Of a stretch of 64,000 nt of DNA, positions 56,251 through 64,000 are shown in pieces. How positions within the stretch are numbered: the stretch's first letter is position 1; every line of letters begins with the position of its first letter. This DNA is from Candidatus Pantoea haifensis (GTDB lineage: Bacteria; Pseudomonadota; Gammaproteobacteria; Enterobacterales; Enterobacteriaceae), in contig JAGTWN010000007.1 in the NCBI GenBank assembly GCA_018842655.1, positions 1-64,000 on the forward strand, given 5' to 3'. The translations under genes and the position numbers were made by a program. Below the pieces are notes generated by a model that was not told the DNA's origin, did no database searches, and saw only the letters and a list, made by a program, of their open reading frames with translations.

Positions 56251-57375
56251 TGCTGGATGAGGAGTGCATTTTATAACACTGCCGGAATAAGAGATGCGCT
56301 CTTTTGTTACGTGTAGTACAGGTTCTAAATTGTGCCGGGAAAATCTGTTTTTTGGACCGTTCCGTAATAAATCGGCAGAAGGGTTAGTTGTCGTATTGCA
56401 AAGGAAAATGAGTCAGGTAAGGCCAGGTTAACTCAATGGTCCTGTTCCGTAGAAAGTTTTTCGAAGGGCCACGGCAGAAAATTTACTGTATTGCAGCGGT
56501 GTTTTCATGATGAAAATTTCAAAAAAATAATTATTTATCAGATGGTTAAATCAATAATAGTTTGGTGAAAATCGGCGCGTATTTTTAATACGGCTAACAG
56601 ATTGAGGAACATGTCAGGCAACATTGAAAATAATGCATCCTTTGATTTCGGTATTAACGATAATGCTAACTGAGAGAGATACATCGCTGGACACATTATG
56701 ACTCGCAGAAAGACAAAAGCGTGTAAATGATTTTGCTAAAGTGGAAAGTAGATTAGAAAAGGGTTTGTCGTCGCCCTGTTATGAAGAAAAACAGCAGTAG
56801 CAGAACATGGATAACTCAAATCCAGAAGCACTTTAACCTGTCATGTTTATTACATTAAGTCGCTGTTGTGCAGATGCTAATTCACAGGATCAATTTCTGA
56901 TGTAAAAAAGTCAGTTATTTTAGCTTGTGAAGCTCAGCAGCATTAACTTTAATAAACCATGAATTTTATGGACATAATACCAATAAAATCGGTCAAGAAG
57001 GGGTGATTTCACCCTGAAAATTTTAATTAAATATATTATTATCAATGGCTTATAAGTGAAAAATCATGGTGATAACATTAAAAATGAGGGTGTGAATAGG
57101 AAATTTTTATCACGGTAACATGATGCCCGCTCATCTCATTAAGGGAAAAGGTGTGTTCTGAAGGGAGTGAATCAGTTGTCTGAAAAATAGCAGTGGTAAG
57201 CCTGGCCAGGCAGTAAGAGTTTTCATTACAGACTAAAAAGGTTCATCAGCCGATATGTGGTTTTATGCTGATGCTTAATCGTAAGTCAGCAGGGCTGCGT
57301 GTATTTAAAACCTGTAAGCCAGTTGACAGGAATCTGACCAAAATATGTCAGTACATTTTTAGCTGGTTATCCTCA
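56251..57375. other. AT-rich noncoding region between par and ori
   Basis: About 1.1 kb without a supportable gene. A frame at 57265-57489 runs through the origin repeats and is not credible. A short palindrome GGGTGATTTCACCC lies at 57001-57014 and includes the ATTTCAC heptamer found in P1 parS A-boxes; this is only a hint of a centromere. Confidence 0.5.
57001..57014. promoter_or_regulatory. parS-like palindrome (tentative)
   Basis: GGGTGA-TT-TCACCC, containing ATTTCAC. P1-type parS sites carry several such heptamers plus hexamer B-boxes; only this one was seen, so the call is weak. Confidence 0.25.
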
Positions 57376-57440
57376 TTATCCACAGGCCAGATCCAATTAC
57401 TTGATCCTAATGAGATCCTTATTAGATCCTATAAAGATCC
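57376..57440. other. oriV: origin segment: DnaA box plus phased GATCC repeats
   Basis: A perfect DnaA box TTATCCACA at 57376-57384 is followed by five GATCC sites at 57390, 57403, 57414, 57425 and 57436, mostly 11 bases apart. Dam sites in phase with the helix beside a DnaA box are typical of replication origins under methylation control. It directly precedes the first iteron block. Confidence 0.75.
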
Positions 57441-57487
57441 CCGTACCTTGTTAGCCCTTGGTACAAAAGGCCTGAAAGGGGATCGTT

Positions 57488-57590
57488 AACCACTATAGAG
57501 AGTAGAATAACCACTGTAGTGAGTCGATCAACCACTGTAGCGAGCGTTACCAACCACGCTGGCGAGAAGGTCACAACCACTGTAGTGAGT
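57488..57590 (+). repeat. RepA iterons, upstream block (five copies)
   Basis: AACCACTGTAGTGAGT-type units start at 57488, 57509, 57530, 57552 and 57575, spaced 21-23 bases. The fourth is the most divergent (AACCACGCTGGCGAGA). Confidence 0.9.
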
Positions 57591-57833
57591 AAATAAGCAA
57601 TAAGGTTGTGAATCAATTGAATCCGGGATAAGCCCGGTGAAACCCCTCCCGACACAGCTCACAGTAAGACATCCAGGGAGACGGCAATAAGTTTGCTGTT
57701 TTTATGCACTGATTTTGCTGAGCTAAATTATGACGTGACTACAAAGCTGAGCCCGTTTCAAACTTACATAATATTCTGAAAATCCCTGTTTTCAGTTTAA
57801 CCGTGGGTATACGTGACTTTAGCTCTGATCACT

Positions 57834-57934
57834 AACCACTATAGTGAGAAGAACAACCACTAGAGAGAGTAAATAATCCACTGTGGCGAGTAGCTTATCC
57901 ACTGTAGTGAGTGCTAGTATCCACTGTATCGAGT
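57834..57934 (+). repeat. RepA iterons, promoter-proximal block (five copies)
   Basis: Units start at 57834, 57855, 57876, 57897 and 57919, with A(A/T)CCACTGTAGTGAGT consensus. They end 38 bases before repA, so RepA binding here probably represses its own gene. Confidence 0.9.
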
Positions 57935-57971
57935 AACGGCGACTATCGCTTGTTCCTGTCACGGAAATCCC

Positions 57972-59029
57972 ATGCCGAAGAAAGAACAAGAAAACAGGGC
58001 GATAACTGACGCTTTCAGTGAAACTGATAAACGCACTGGCGAAGTTATTAACCTCACACCTAACAGCAATAACACCGTCCAGCCAGTGGCGTTAATGAGG
58101 CTTGGTTTGTTTGTCCCTACGCTTAAATCAACGAATCGCGGCAGGCAGAATCAGACCTCTACAATGGATGTGACAGATGAACTGAAACAGTTATCGATCG
58201 TTAAGTCTGAGGGATATGAGAACATAAAGATCATGGGTGCCCGACTGGACATGGATAATGACTTTAAAACATGGGTCGGGATCATTCATGCCTTTGCTAA
58301 ATACAAGGTCCTGGGAGACAGCGTAACGCTGCCGTTCGTTGATTTTGCAAAACTCTGTGGCATACCTTCTGTACGTTCCTCAGCGAAGCTCAGAAGCCGT
58401 CTGGATGCGTCTTTAACTCGTATTGCGACCAATACTCTCTCTTTCAGCAATAAAGAAGGGAGTACTACGTGACGCACCTTGTTCAGTCGGCAAAATACAG
58501 CGCGAAAAATGACAGCGTCACGCTTCAGGCAGATCCGAAAATCTTTGAACTCTACCAGTTTGATAAAAAAGTCTTGCTGCAGCTCAGAGCGATAAATGAA
58601 TTATCTCGTAAAGAGTCTGCTCAGGCTCTCTACACATTCATTGAAAGCCTGCCGCCCGATCCTGCACCCATTTCAATGGCACGTTTGCGGGCAAGATTAA
58701 ACCTCACATCACGCACCATTACTCAGAACGCTACCGTCAGAAAGGCGATGGAGCAACTGAAAGAGATTGGTTATCTGGATTATACAGAGGTCAAAAAAGG
58801 CAACACGGTTTACTTTTGCGTGCACTATCGCCGTCCTAAACTAAGACCTGCGGATATCCCACTCAGTTTGCCGGATCTGTCAGATGATGACATTGACAGT
58901 ACTATTGATTCACTCCCAGTTAAGCCAGCTGTGAAAAAACAGCAAACCAGGCAAGAAGGGGAGATGGTCATGCTTTCTCCTGAAGAGCTTGAATTGCTTG
59001 AAAAAATAAGAAAAAGTAAAAATCGATAA
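57972..59029 (+). CDS. repA: RepFIB-type replication initiator RepA (frame broken once)
   Basis: Iteron-binding initiator that opens the plasmid origin; 352 residues after repair. It contains RepFIB hallmarks: [57 protein letters not shown], then [20 protein letters not shown] and [13 protein letters not shown], the two winged-helix domains of Rep_3-type initiators. The break is at 58458-58473: a G3 run missing one G makes a false TGA, while the corrected frame reads [13 protein letters not shown]. As the replicon must replicate, an assembly error is the likeliest cause. Iteron blocks lie on both sides. Confidence 0.93.
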
Positions 59030-59487
59030 CCACTATAGCGAGTAACGTTCTGTCTATCCATTGTAGTCAGAAATGATCTATCGACTGTAGCGAGAATGTT
59101 CCTACCGGCGTGGTTATCCACTACAGTGAGAGACCAACCACTGTAGTGAGTAGCTATGCTCTCTATAGTGGTTATTTGAAGCTGAGCTGTAGTGCAACTC
59201 GCCAGCAAAGCCGCGCCACAAAACATATCAGTAATTCCATAATCACAATCGCGATGCCATCTGTTTGGGCTTCCATAATGCGGACTATGGGATCACGTCT
59301 TTTAAAGTGCCTTGTGTGCTCTCGTTATAGTGGTTACTGGAAAGTTTTACTCTCTATAGTGGTTATTAAAATGTGTGTACTTACTACAGTGGTTGTTGGC
59401 GGTGGTTGTCGGCGTACAGATGCTCGCTACAGTGGATAGCGATCCCCAAACGTTGTGGATCAGCGCATTATCTCCCTTCAGTGGTTG
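59028..59487. repeat. RepA iterons, downstream block in both orientations
   Basis: At least five direct units (59028, 59055, about 59078, 59115, 59135) are followed by about six inverted ones (near 59158, 59318, 59349, 59379, 59422 and 59472). The first overlaps the repA stop. A downstream inverted array fits copy-number control by handcuffing. Confidence 0.8.
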
Positions 59488-59960
59488 TTAAAAACTGTCA
59501 ATAACAAGCGAAGCAGGGCATGGATAACAGGTCATTGCAAAAAATTTCATGGCTCGACGTCTACAGGAGGCTTTCGCGTCATTTTCATCACGGATCTAAC
59601 TGAAGTAGCTGCCAGGCAACGTTATCCATAAATCAGTGCCCATCTAGTTTTTAACAGAAACAATGTGTAAGAGGAGCTCTCAAAATAAAAAAATAGATTT
59701 ACCAGATATTTTAAAATTCCTACATGCTAAAGCTGTGGTTATTACGCAATTCCTGTCTGTAAAATAAAGAGAAAATTAAAAATATATAATATAACCGATT
59801 GAAATTATTGCTAATATTAATAATTTTAGGTTGTTATTTTATATTGTAAAGTTAAGTAAGATGGCAAGGGTGTTTATATACTTTTTACAGTACAATAATT
59901 TCTGCCAGTAAGGCATAAAGCGAGCTATAACACTTTTCTTTCAAGCAGGTATTAAGTCTC
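59488..59960. other. AT-rich noncoding gap
   Basis: About 470 bases, strongly AT-rich from 59680 on, before the NlpC/P60 gene. It should contain that gene's promoter; nothing else recognised. Confidence 0.45.
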
Positions 59961-60536
59961 ATGTTTAAAGAAGTATCAGGAGCAATTTTATTTGCTGCTG
60001 TCATCACGTTAACAGCCTGTTCCTCTGATGTTTCTACCGCTCATCAAAAACCTGATAAAGGCGGCAACAAAACTTCATTAAACTCACAGCAGGATTCCGA
60101 TCTCATCTCTGTTATTGCGGCGTTGCATGACCAGATGTATTCCTGGCAGGGCACACCTTATCACTGGGGAGGGACAGACCTTAAGGGCGTGGATTGCTCT
60201 GGGTTTGTATGGAGAACCCTCAAAGACAGATTCAATCTTCCGCTAGAAAGAGTCACTACCCGACAGCTTATTCACATGGGAAAACCCGTCAGCAAAAAAC
60301 AACTCGTGCCGGGAGATCTGGTCTTTTTCCGCATTCATCGTCAGTTGCATGTTGGATTTTATGACACTAACCAGCATTTCTTTCATGCGTCCTACAGTAA
60401 AGGCGTTATACGGTCCTCATTACGTAACAGTTACTGGAAATCCGTTTTTTATCAGGCCCGGCGACTTCCTGGTGAATACAAAGCAGAAATATCTTTCAAT
60501 TCTGCCCAGCAGCATGATCTGTTAGCTAAGAATTAG
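59961..60536 (+). CDS. NlpC/P60 lipoprotein endopeptidase
   Basis: Intact, 191 residues. A lipoprotein signal (GAILFAAVITLTACSS, Cys near residue 20) anchors it to a membrane facing the periplasm. The NlpC/P60 domain (about 55-170) has the catalytic Cys in LKGVDCSGFVWRTLKD, His in HRQLHVGFYD and a third polar residue in FFHASYSKG. Relatives (Spr/MepS, YafL) cut peptidoglycan cross-links. It is monocistronic next to the replication region; plasmid copies may assist conjugation or cell-wall remodelling, an inference without support in this window. Confidence 0.9.
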   Translation: MFKEVSGAILFAAVITLTACSSDVSTAHQKPDKGGNKTSLNSQQDSDLISVIAALHDQMYSWQGTPYHWGGTDLKGVDCSGFVWRTLKDRFNLPLERVTTRQLIHMGKPVSKKQLVPGDLVFFRIHRQLHVGFYDTNQHFFHASYSKGVIRSSLRNSYWKSVFYQARRLPGEYKAEISFNSAQQHDLLAKN

Positions 60537-60741
60537 CGCCGATATCATCCGATAATGACTGGCGCTCAAAGTCCTGGTCGTTACGTCTGTCAGATTGAAA
60601 ACACTCTGTTTCTGGCTTTTACTGGATGTTTTATCCCATCTTATTACCACTGTATTACGCTAATAATGTCGGTGAAGTGGATATTGAATTGCTTGCCAGT
60701 AATGATAACTGCGTAAACGCGCGTTAAAAGCCGGAGGCCAC

Positions 60742-62277
60742 ATGTCAAAAACCCAGGTTTTTATTACGGGAGCGGGTCCAACAGGACTGGTATTGGCACT
60801 GTGGCTAAACAGGCTGGGTATAACAGTGAGGATAACCGATAAGCTCGACAGCCATGTAACGCAATCACGCGCGATGGTCGTCCATGCACGCACCCTGGAA
60901 CTCTATCAACAAATCGGTTTAGCAGATGAACTGGTCAAACTGGGAAATCGCGATACCCATGTCAATTTGCATGTCAATGGCAAAAGAAAAGCGCGTTTTA
61001 TATTTGATGCAATAGGCGATACGCTGACGCCTTATCCCTGGCTGTTAATTTTTCCTCAGGATAGCCATGAAGCTTTACTTGAACGCTATTTACAGTCTGT
61101 TGGTATCAACATTGAGCGCAACACGGAGCTTATCGACTTTACGCAGAACAGAGAGGGTATCGTTGCTTCAATACGAAACGCTGATGGCAGTATTAATAAA
61201 ATTGAGGCGCAATTTTTAGCTGGCTGTGACGGTGCGCACTCGCGGGTGAGAGAGATATTGCAGGTTTCGTTTGAAGGAGGAACTTACGACAAGCTCTATT
61301 ATGTTGCGGACGTAGAAGCAACGGGAAAAGCAGCAGACAAGGAAGCGCATATTGCCCTTGAGCGGACTGATTTCCTTGTGGTTTTACCTTATGGACAACA
61401 AAACAAGATGCGCCTGATTGGTACTTTTAAGCCTGATAAATATACTAAACGTGGCGAATATGCGTTTGACGATATCAATTCACGCTGTGTCAAAAATCTC
61501 AGCCTGAAGGTCTCAACAGTTAACTGGTTTTCTGAATATCGTGTTCATCATCGGGTTGCCAAAAATTTTCAGCATAATAACGTTTTTCTTCTTGGCGATG
61601 CGGCACATGTGCACAGTCCCGTCGGTGGGCAGGGCATGAATACAGGCATTGGTGACGCGGTGAATCTGGCCTGGAAACTGGCAGCAGTTGTTAAAAATGA
61701 GGCTTCAGAAAGCCTGCTCAAAACATATCAGACTGAACGGCAAAAATTTGCCTATAAACTGGTGAAAACTACCGATAAAGCATTCAGCATCATCAGTGGC
61801 AAAACTTTACTGGCAACCGGTTTACGCAGTCTGTTTTTTCCTTTTATAGCCTCTACGGCGTATCATATACCCGCATTGCAAAAACGTCTTTTTTCGGTGT
61901 TATCACAAATAAGTCTGAATTATCGGCACTCAACATTGAGTGAAGGAAAGGCTGGCAACGTTTTCGGGGGCGATCGCCTGCCCTGGGTAAAAAATGAAAT
62001 GATAAATAACTTCGCCAGCTTGCAAAGTTTAAAATGGCAGGTTCATATTTACGGCGAATTTTCGGATAACGTTGCAGAATGGTGCCATCAGGTTGGCGTC
62101 GTGGTAGAACACTTCAACTGGCATGAAACTTATGCCCAGTTTGGTCTGGCGCAAAATGCCCTTTACCTTATCCGACCCGATGGATATGTTGCGCTGGCCT
62201 CATCAAATAATCATCTTGCTAACCTGCAGTCATGGTATGTTAAATCTAAAATAACATTTAAACGATCGGGTGCATGA
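60742..62277 (+). CDS. FAD-dependent aromatic monooxygenase (PheA/TfdB/UbiH type)
   Basis: Intact, 511 residues, start 60742 after CCGGAGG. Group A flavoprotein hydroxylase: FAD GxGxxG in VFITGAGPTGLVLALW (residues 6-21), the DG motif GCDGAHSRVRE (about 165), and the GD motif FLLGDAAHVHSPVGGQGMNT (about 286). The C-terminal thioredoxin-like part (about 420-511) is as in phenol hydroxylases. It uses NAD(P)H and O2 to hydroxylate an aromatic ring. No ring-cleavage genes are adjacent, so it may modify a secondary metabolite, antibiotic or phenolic. Substrate unknown. Confidence 0.9.
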   Translation: MSKTQVFITGAGPTGLVLALWLNRLGITVRITDKLDSHVTQSRAMVVHARTLELYQQIGLADELVKLGNRDTHVNLHVNGKRKARFIFDAIGDTLTPYPWLLIFPQDSHEALLERYLQSVGINIERNTELIDFTQNREGIVASIRNADGSINKIEAQFLAGCDGAHSRVREILQVSFEGGTYDKLYYVADVEATGKAADKEAHIALERTDFLVVLPYGQQNKMRLIGTFKPDKYTKRGEYAFDDINSRCVKNLSLKVSTVNWFSEYRVHHRVAKNFQHNNVFLLGDAAHVHSPVGGQGMNTGIGDAVNLAWKLAAVVKNEASESLLKTYQTERQKFAYKLVKTTDKAFSIISGKTLLATGLRSLFFPFIASTAYHIPALQKRLFSVLSQISLNYRHSTLSEGKAGNVFGGDRLPWVKNEMINNFASLQSLKWQVHIYGEFSDNVAEWCHQVGVVVEHFNWHETYAQFGLAQNALYLIRPDGYVALASSNNHLANLQSWYVKSKITFKRSGA

Positions 62278-62491
62278 AACAGATAACTGAAAGTATCGGA
62301 AACCACAAGTGTTAGGATGAATAATCAATGCTATTAAAACCAACTATATAAGTTGATTTGGTCTCGATGATTTTCATTAAAAAAATGTTAACAATAAGTT
62401 TTTGCGAAACGAGATTTTTAACCAGCGAATGCAGATAACATGTTGTTATTCACAGCCAGTTTTGAGCTCCAGAGGTTAATTTGGGAGTTTA
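62278..62491. other. AT-rich gap between convergent genes
   Basis: About 214 bases between the monooxygenase stop and the ToxS-like stop. No strong hairpin or frame seen. Confidence 0.4.
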
Positions 62492-62973
62492 TCATACTTT
62501 ATCGCAATAAAAATTCAGCGTATTACTGTTAACAAATACGCTGCCATTTTTACCCTGAGGGTAAATGCGTAGCCGTAGCACCGCACCTTTTCCCAGATAA
62601 AAGCTCTGAAACTGTTTTTTAAGGCTCTGGTTGATTTCATCACTGCTACCGATCTGATCGCCCGGCAATAAGCTAATGTCATTGCTGACAAAAGTATACT
62701 CTTTTCCTCTTTTACTATAATCAAATTCAATTTTTCGATGAATGTTTTCGACCCGGCCATTCTTATCAATGCGCCGTCCCTGGATAATGCTTTTACCTTC
62801 ACCATCGTTATCTATAAAATGATTGATAATAGTGTAATCATATCCTCCCTGTTCAACATATAAGCGTGAGATACATGTAAAGTTATCATGCTTATTATTT
62901 GAAATAAAAAAACGCCGCTTAATAAAACTAAACAAAAGAGTGCAGCAACGCCTTTACGGTTAAGGATTTTCAC
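62492..62973 (-). CDS. small membrane-anchored periplasmic protein, ToxS-like partner (frame broken once)
   Basis: About 160 residues from a GTG at 62973, which overlaps the TGA of the upstream regulator (GTGA) and has GGGAG in front. A short basic start (KILNRKGVAALFCLVLLSGV) and one membrane helix are followed by a periplasmic domain with YVEQGGYDYTIINHFIDNDG, IEFDYSKRGKEYTFVSNDIS and GSVFVNSNTLNFYC. The break near 62913 is a T7 run missing one T. I recognise no enzyme. Its size, topology and coupling to a ToxR-like regulator resemble the ToxR-ToxS and TcpP-TcpH pairs, where the small partner protects or tunes the regulator. Confidence 0.7.
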
Positions 62974-63773
62974 TTTATCTCCCTGATATAAGTAGTAGCA
63001 CAGTTTGCATCGCCATATTTTGTTAAGGAACGCTGGCAAGCAGTAAATGTTGCTGAATTGATTCCATGATAAGCTGTTAGATAAATGTAAGGATATTTCA
63101 AGCAGTTGAAAGATTGTGATTGAATAATTTCATTGTGACGAATACTGTCATGCGCGTCACTGTTTATGTAAAAATTACACTTCCCACTCTTGCTAAGGAA
63201 AAGATAATGGTCAAAGAAATTTTTATCTCCCCAACTCCCTTTGGTGATGAAAAATAAATAAATCATGGCCAGAGCAACGAATGTGGAACTTACAAGCACC
63301 GTCTTTTTTAAAAAGAAAAAATTCAACGGGAGGCTGGCATTTTTTTGTGAGTTAATTACGTTTTTAACAGCCAGCTGCGTGTGTAACTCTAAACCGGGGA
63401 TTAACTCAACTTTGAGAGCGTCATCGAGTTTAAAACCTTGACGGGGTATAGTTTGAACAACATTACCAAAATCATTCTCGATATAACTCAAACCGCGACG
63501 GACCAGTGATATGTTTTGGTAGAGAGTATTCGTCGTGGTTCTTTCTCCCTCCTTTCCCCAGACGTAGGGGTTAAACTCTTTTTGTAAGACGACCTCAGAA
63601 TGTTTTTCTAACAAAAGCTTGAGACAAAGAGCGGCTGGCGCCGTGAGCGTGGTGTGAGCCTCAGCATTGACCAGGCTACGTAATGTTTTGTTAAAAGGAC
63701 AAAATTCGATTAAATCATTTAGCCTGTAACAGTGATGCGTTGAAGTTACTTCATCCAAATTATGCCCCCTCAT
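62970..63773 (-). CDS. ToxR/CadC-like membrane-bound transcription regulator
   Basis: Intact, 267 residues from ATG 63773 (MRGHNLDEVTSTHHCYRLND). The N-terminal OmpR-type winged helix (about 10-110) has LTAPAALCLKLLLEKHSEVV, NTLYQNISLVRRGLSYIEND and TIPRQGFKLDD, all typical. A single membrane helix (TVLVSSTFVALAMIYLFFIT, about 155-175) leads to a periplasmic domain of about 90 residues with several Cys (in KCNFYINSD, FNCLKYPY, FTACQRS and NCATTYI), possibly redox-sensing. One-step regulators of this class bind DNA from the membrane. Co-translated with the small partner at 62492. Targets unknown; the AT-rich surroundings suggest acquired DNA. Confidence 0.85.
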   Translation of the reverse strand: MRGHNLDEVTSTHHCYRLNDLIEFCPFNKTLRSLVNAEAHTTLTAPAALCLKLLLEKHSEVVLQKEFNPYVWGKEGERTTTNTLYQNISLVRRGLSYIENDFGNVVQTIPRQGFKLDDALKVELIPGLELHTQLAVKNVINSQKNASLPLNFFFLKKTVLVSSTFVALAMIYLFFITKGSWGDKNFFDHYLFLSKSGKCNFYINSDAHDSIRHNEIIQSQSFNCLKYPYIYLTAYHGINSATFTACQRSLTKYGDANCATTYIREIK

Positions 63774-64000
63774 AGATGAATTTATTTCCTTATATATTAA
63801 TAAGCATACTAAAAGCCCTGGAGAATACAAAGGTTTTTTTGATTTTCGAGAGAGGAATCACTTTTATTTATCAGGTCAACATAATATTAACATATAAGAA
63901 GCCGGGTCATTGATACGTTACTATAATGAATTTTATTATAAATCTGATATCGTAATGTGAAATAATATTTAAATTAAATATGAAGTTTGGTAACGCCCGA
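63774..64000. other. AT-rich promoter region of the ToxR-like gene
   Basis: Very AT-rich to the window end. No further gene can be supported before the edge. Confidence 0.4.

Noticed and set aside
57265-57489. 74-codon frame through the origin repeats
   Set aside because: Its second half is simply the GATCC repeats and DnaA box; not a protein gene.
58440-58480. repA as two separate proteins or a programmed shift
   Set aside because: Both parts together make one RepFIB initiator; a single missing G at a G run explains it, as elsewhere.
57488-59487. CRISPR array
   Set aside because: Short repeats at 21-23 base spacing have no unique spacers and surround repA: these are iterons.

Overview
The window looks like part of a large plasmid of an Enterobacterales bacterium, most likely Erwiniaceae (Pantoea/Erwinia type). 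The replicon evidence is a RepFIB-type initiator flanked by iterons (57488-59487), a P1-type parAB pair (53975-56154), a plasmid-style tyrosine recombinase, and accessory genes throughout. The genus is an inference from gene style; no rRNA, tRNA or CRISPR was seen.

The most striking feature is a complete Tn3-family transposon at 4854-22161 (17,308 bp). It has 38-bp terminal inverted repeats that differ at one base, a 5-bp target duplication (AATAT), a 990-residue-class transposase and only a scrap of a resolvase. It sits inside a LysR regulator gene whose two halves now lie 17 kb apart (22162-22398 and 4169-4848); the SDR gene this LysR probably controlled is at 22574. The passenger cassette holds three aldo/keto reductases, a flavodoxin, a carboxymuconolactone-decarboxylase-like protein, a cupin, two alpha/beta hydrolases, a nitroreductase, an atypical SDR, a Bcr/CflA exporter, a LysR regulator and a CusRS/HprRS-like two-component system. 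Many of these enzymes carry export signals (Tat-like for the nucleotide-cofactor enzymes, Sec-like for the others). Two repeated operator-like motifs fall in cassette promoters: CTGACA-N4-TGTCAG (probable response-regulator site) and TATGAA-N5-TTCATA (probable LysR site). I propose a mobile periplasmic/cytoplasmic electrophile or oxidant detoxification module.

Layout: 1-4168, secreted-protein fragment, tyrosine recombinase, and a diguanylate cyclase bracketed by 28-bp direct repeats. 4169-22410, split LysR plus transposon. 22574-30123, SDR, an orphan flagellin with a perfect sigma-28 promoter, and two regulator/MFS pairs. 30271-37646, RluF, a truncated CS1-type fimbrial locus, a LacI-like protein without its DNA-binding domain, a GDSL autotransporter and a tandem EthD protein. 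38345-50916, a signalling and catabolic island: a FixJ-like regulator, a giant Ser/Thr-kinase/ATPase/histidine-kinase and a stand-alone receiver beside an isochorismatase-like hydrolase, a YtcJ-like amidohydrolase, an MFS exporter and a haloperoxidase-like hydrolase. 51144-53910, NlpA-like lipoprotein, EamA transporter and LysR. 53975-59487, partition and replication. 59961-63773, NlpC/P60 lipoprotein, FAD monooxygenase and a ToxR/ToxS-like pair.

Data-quality warning: about 45 single-base frame breaks disrupt about 27 genes, including repA, parA and parB. Nearly all are explained by one base missing from a homopolymer run. This points to uncorrected sequencing indels rather than decay. I therefore report each such gene as one CDS over its reconstructed span and state where the frame breaks. 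Genuine decay is called only for the transposon-split LysR, the tnpR scrap and the fimbrial chaperone with an in-frame stop.
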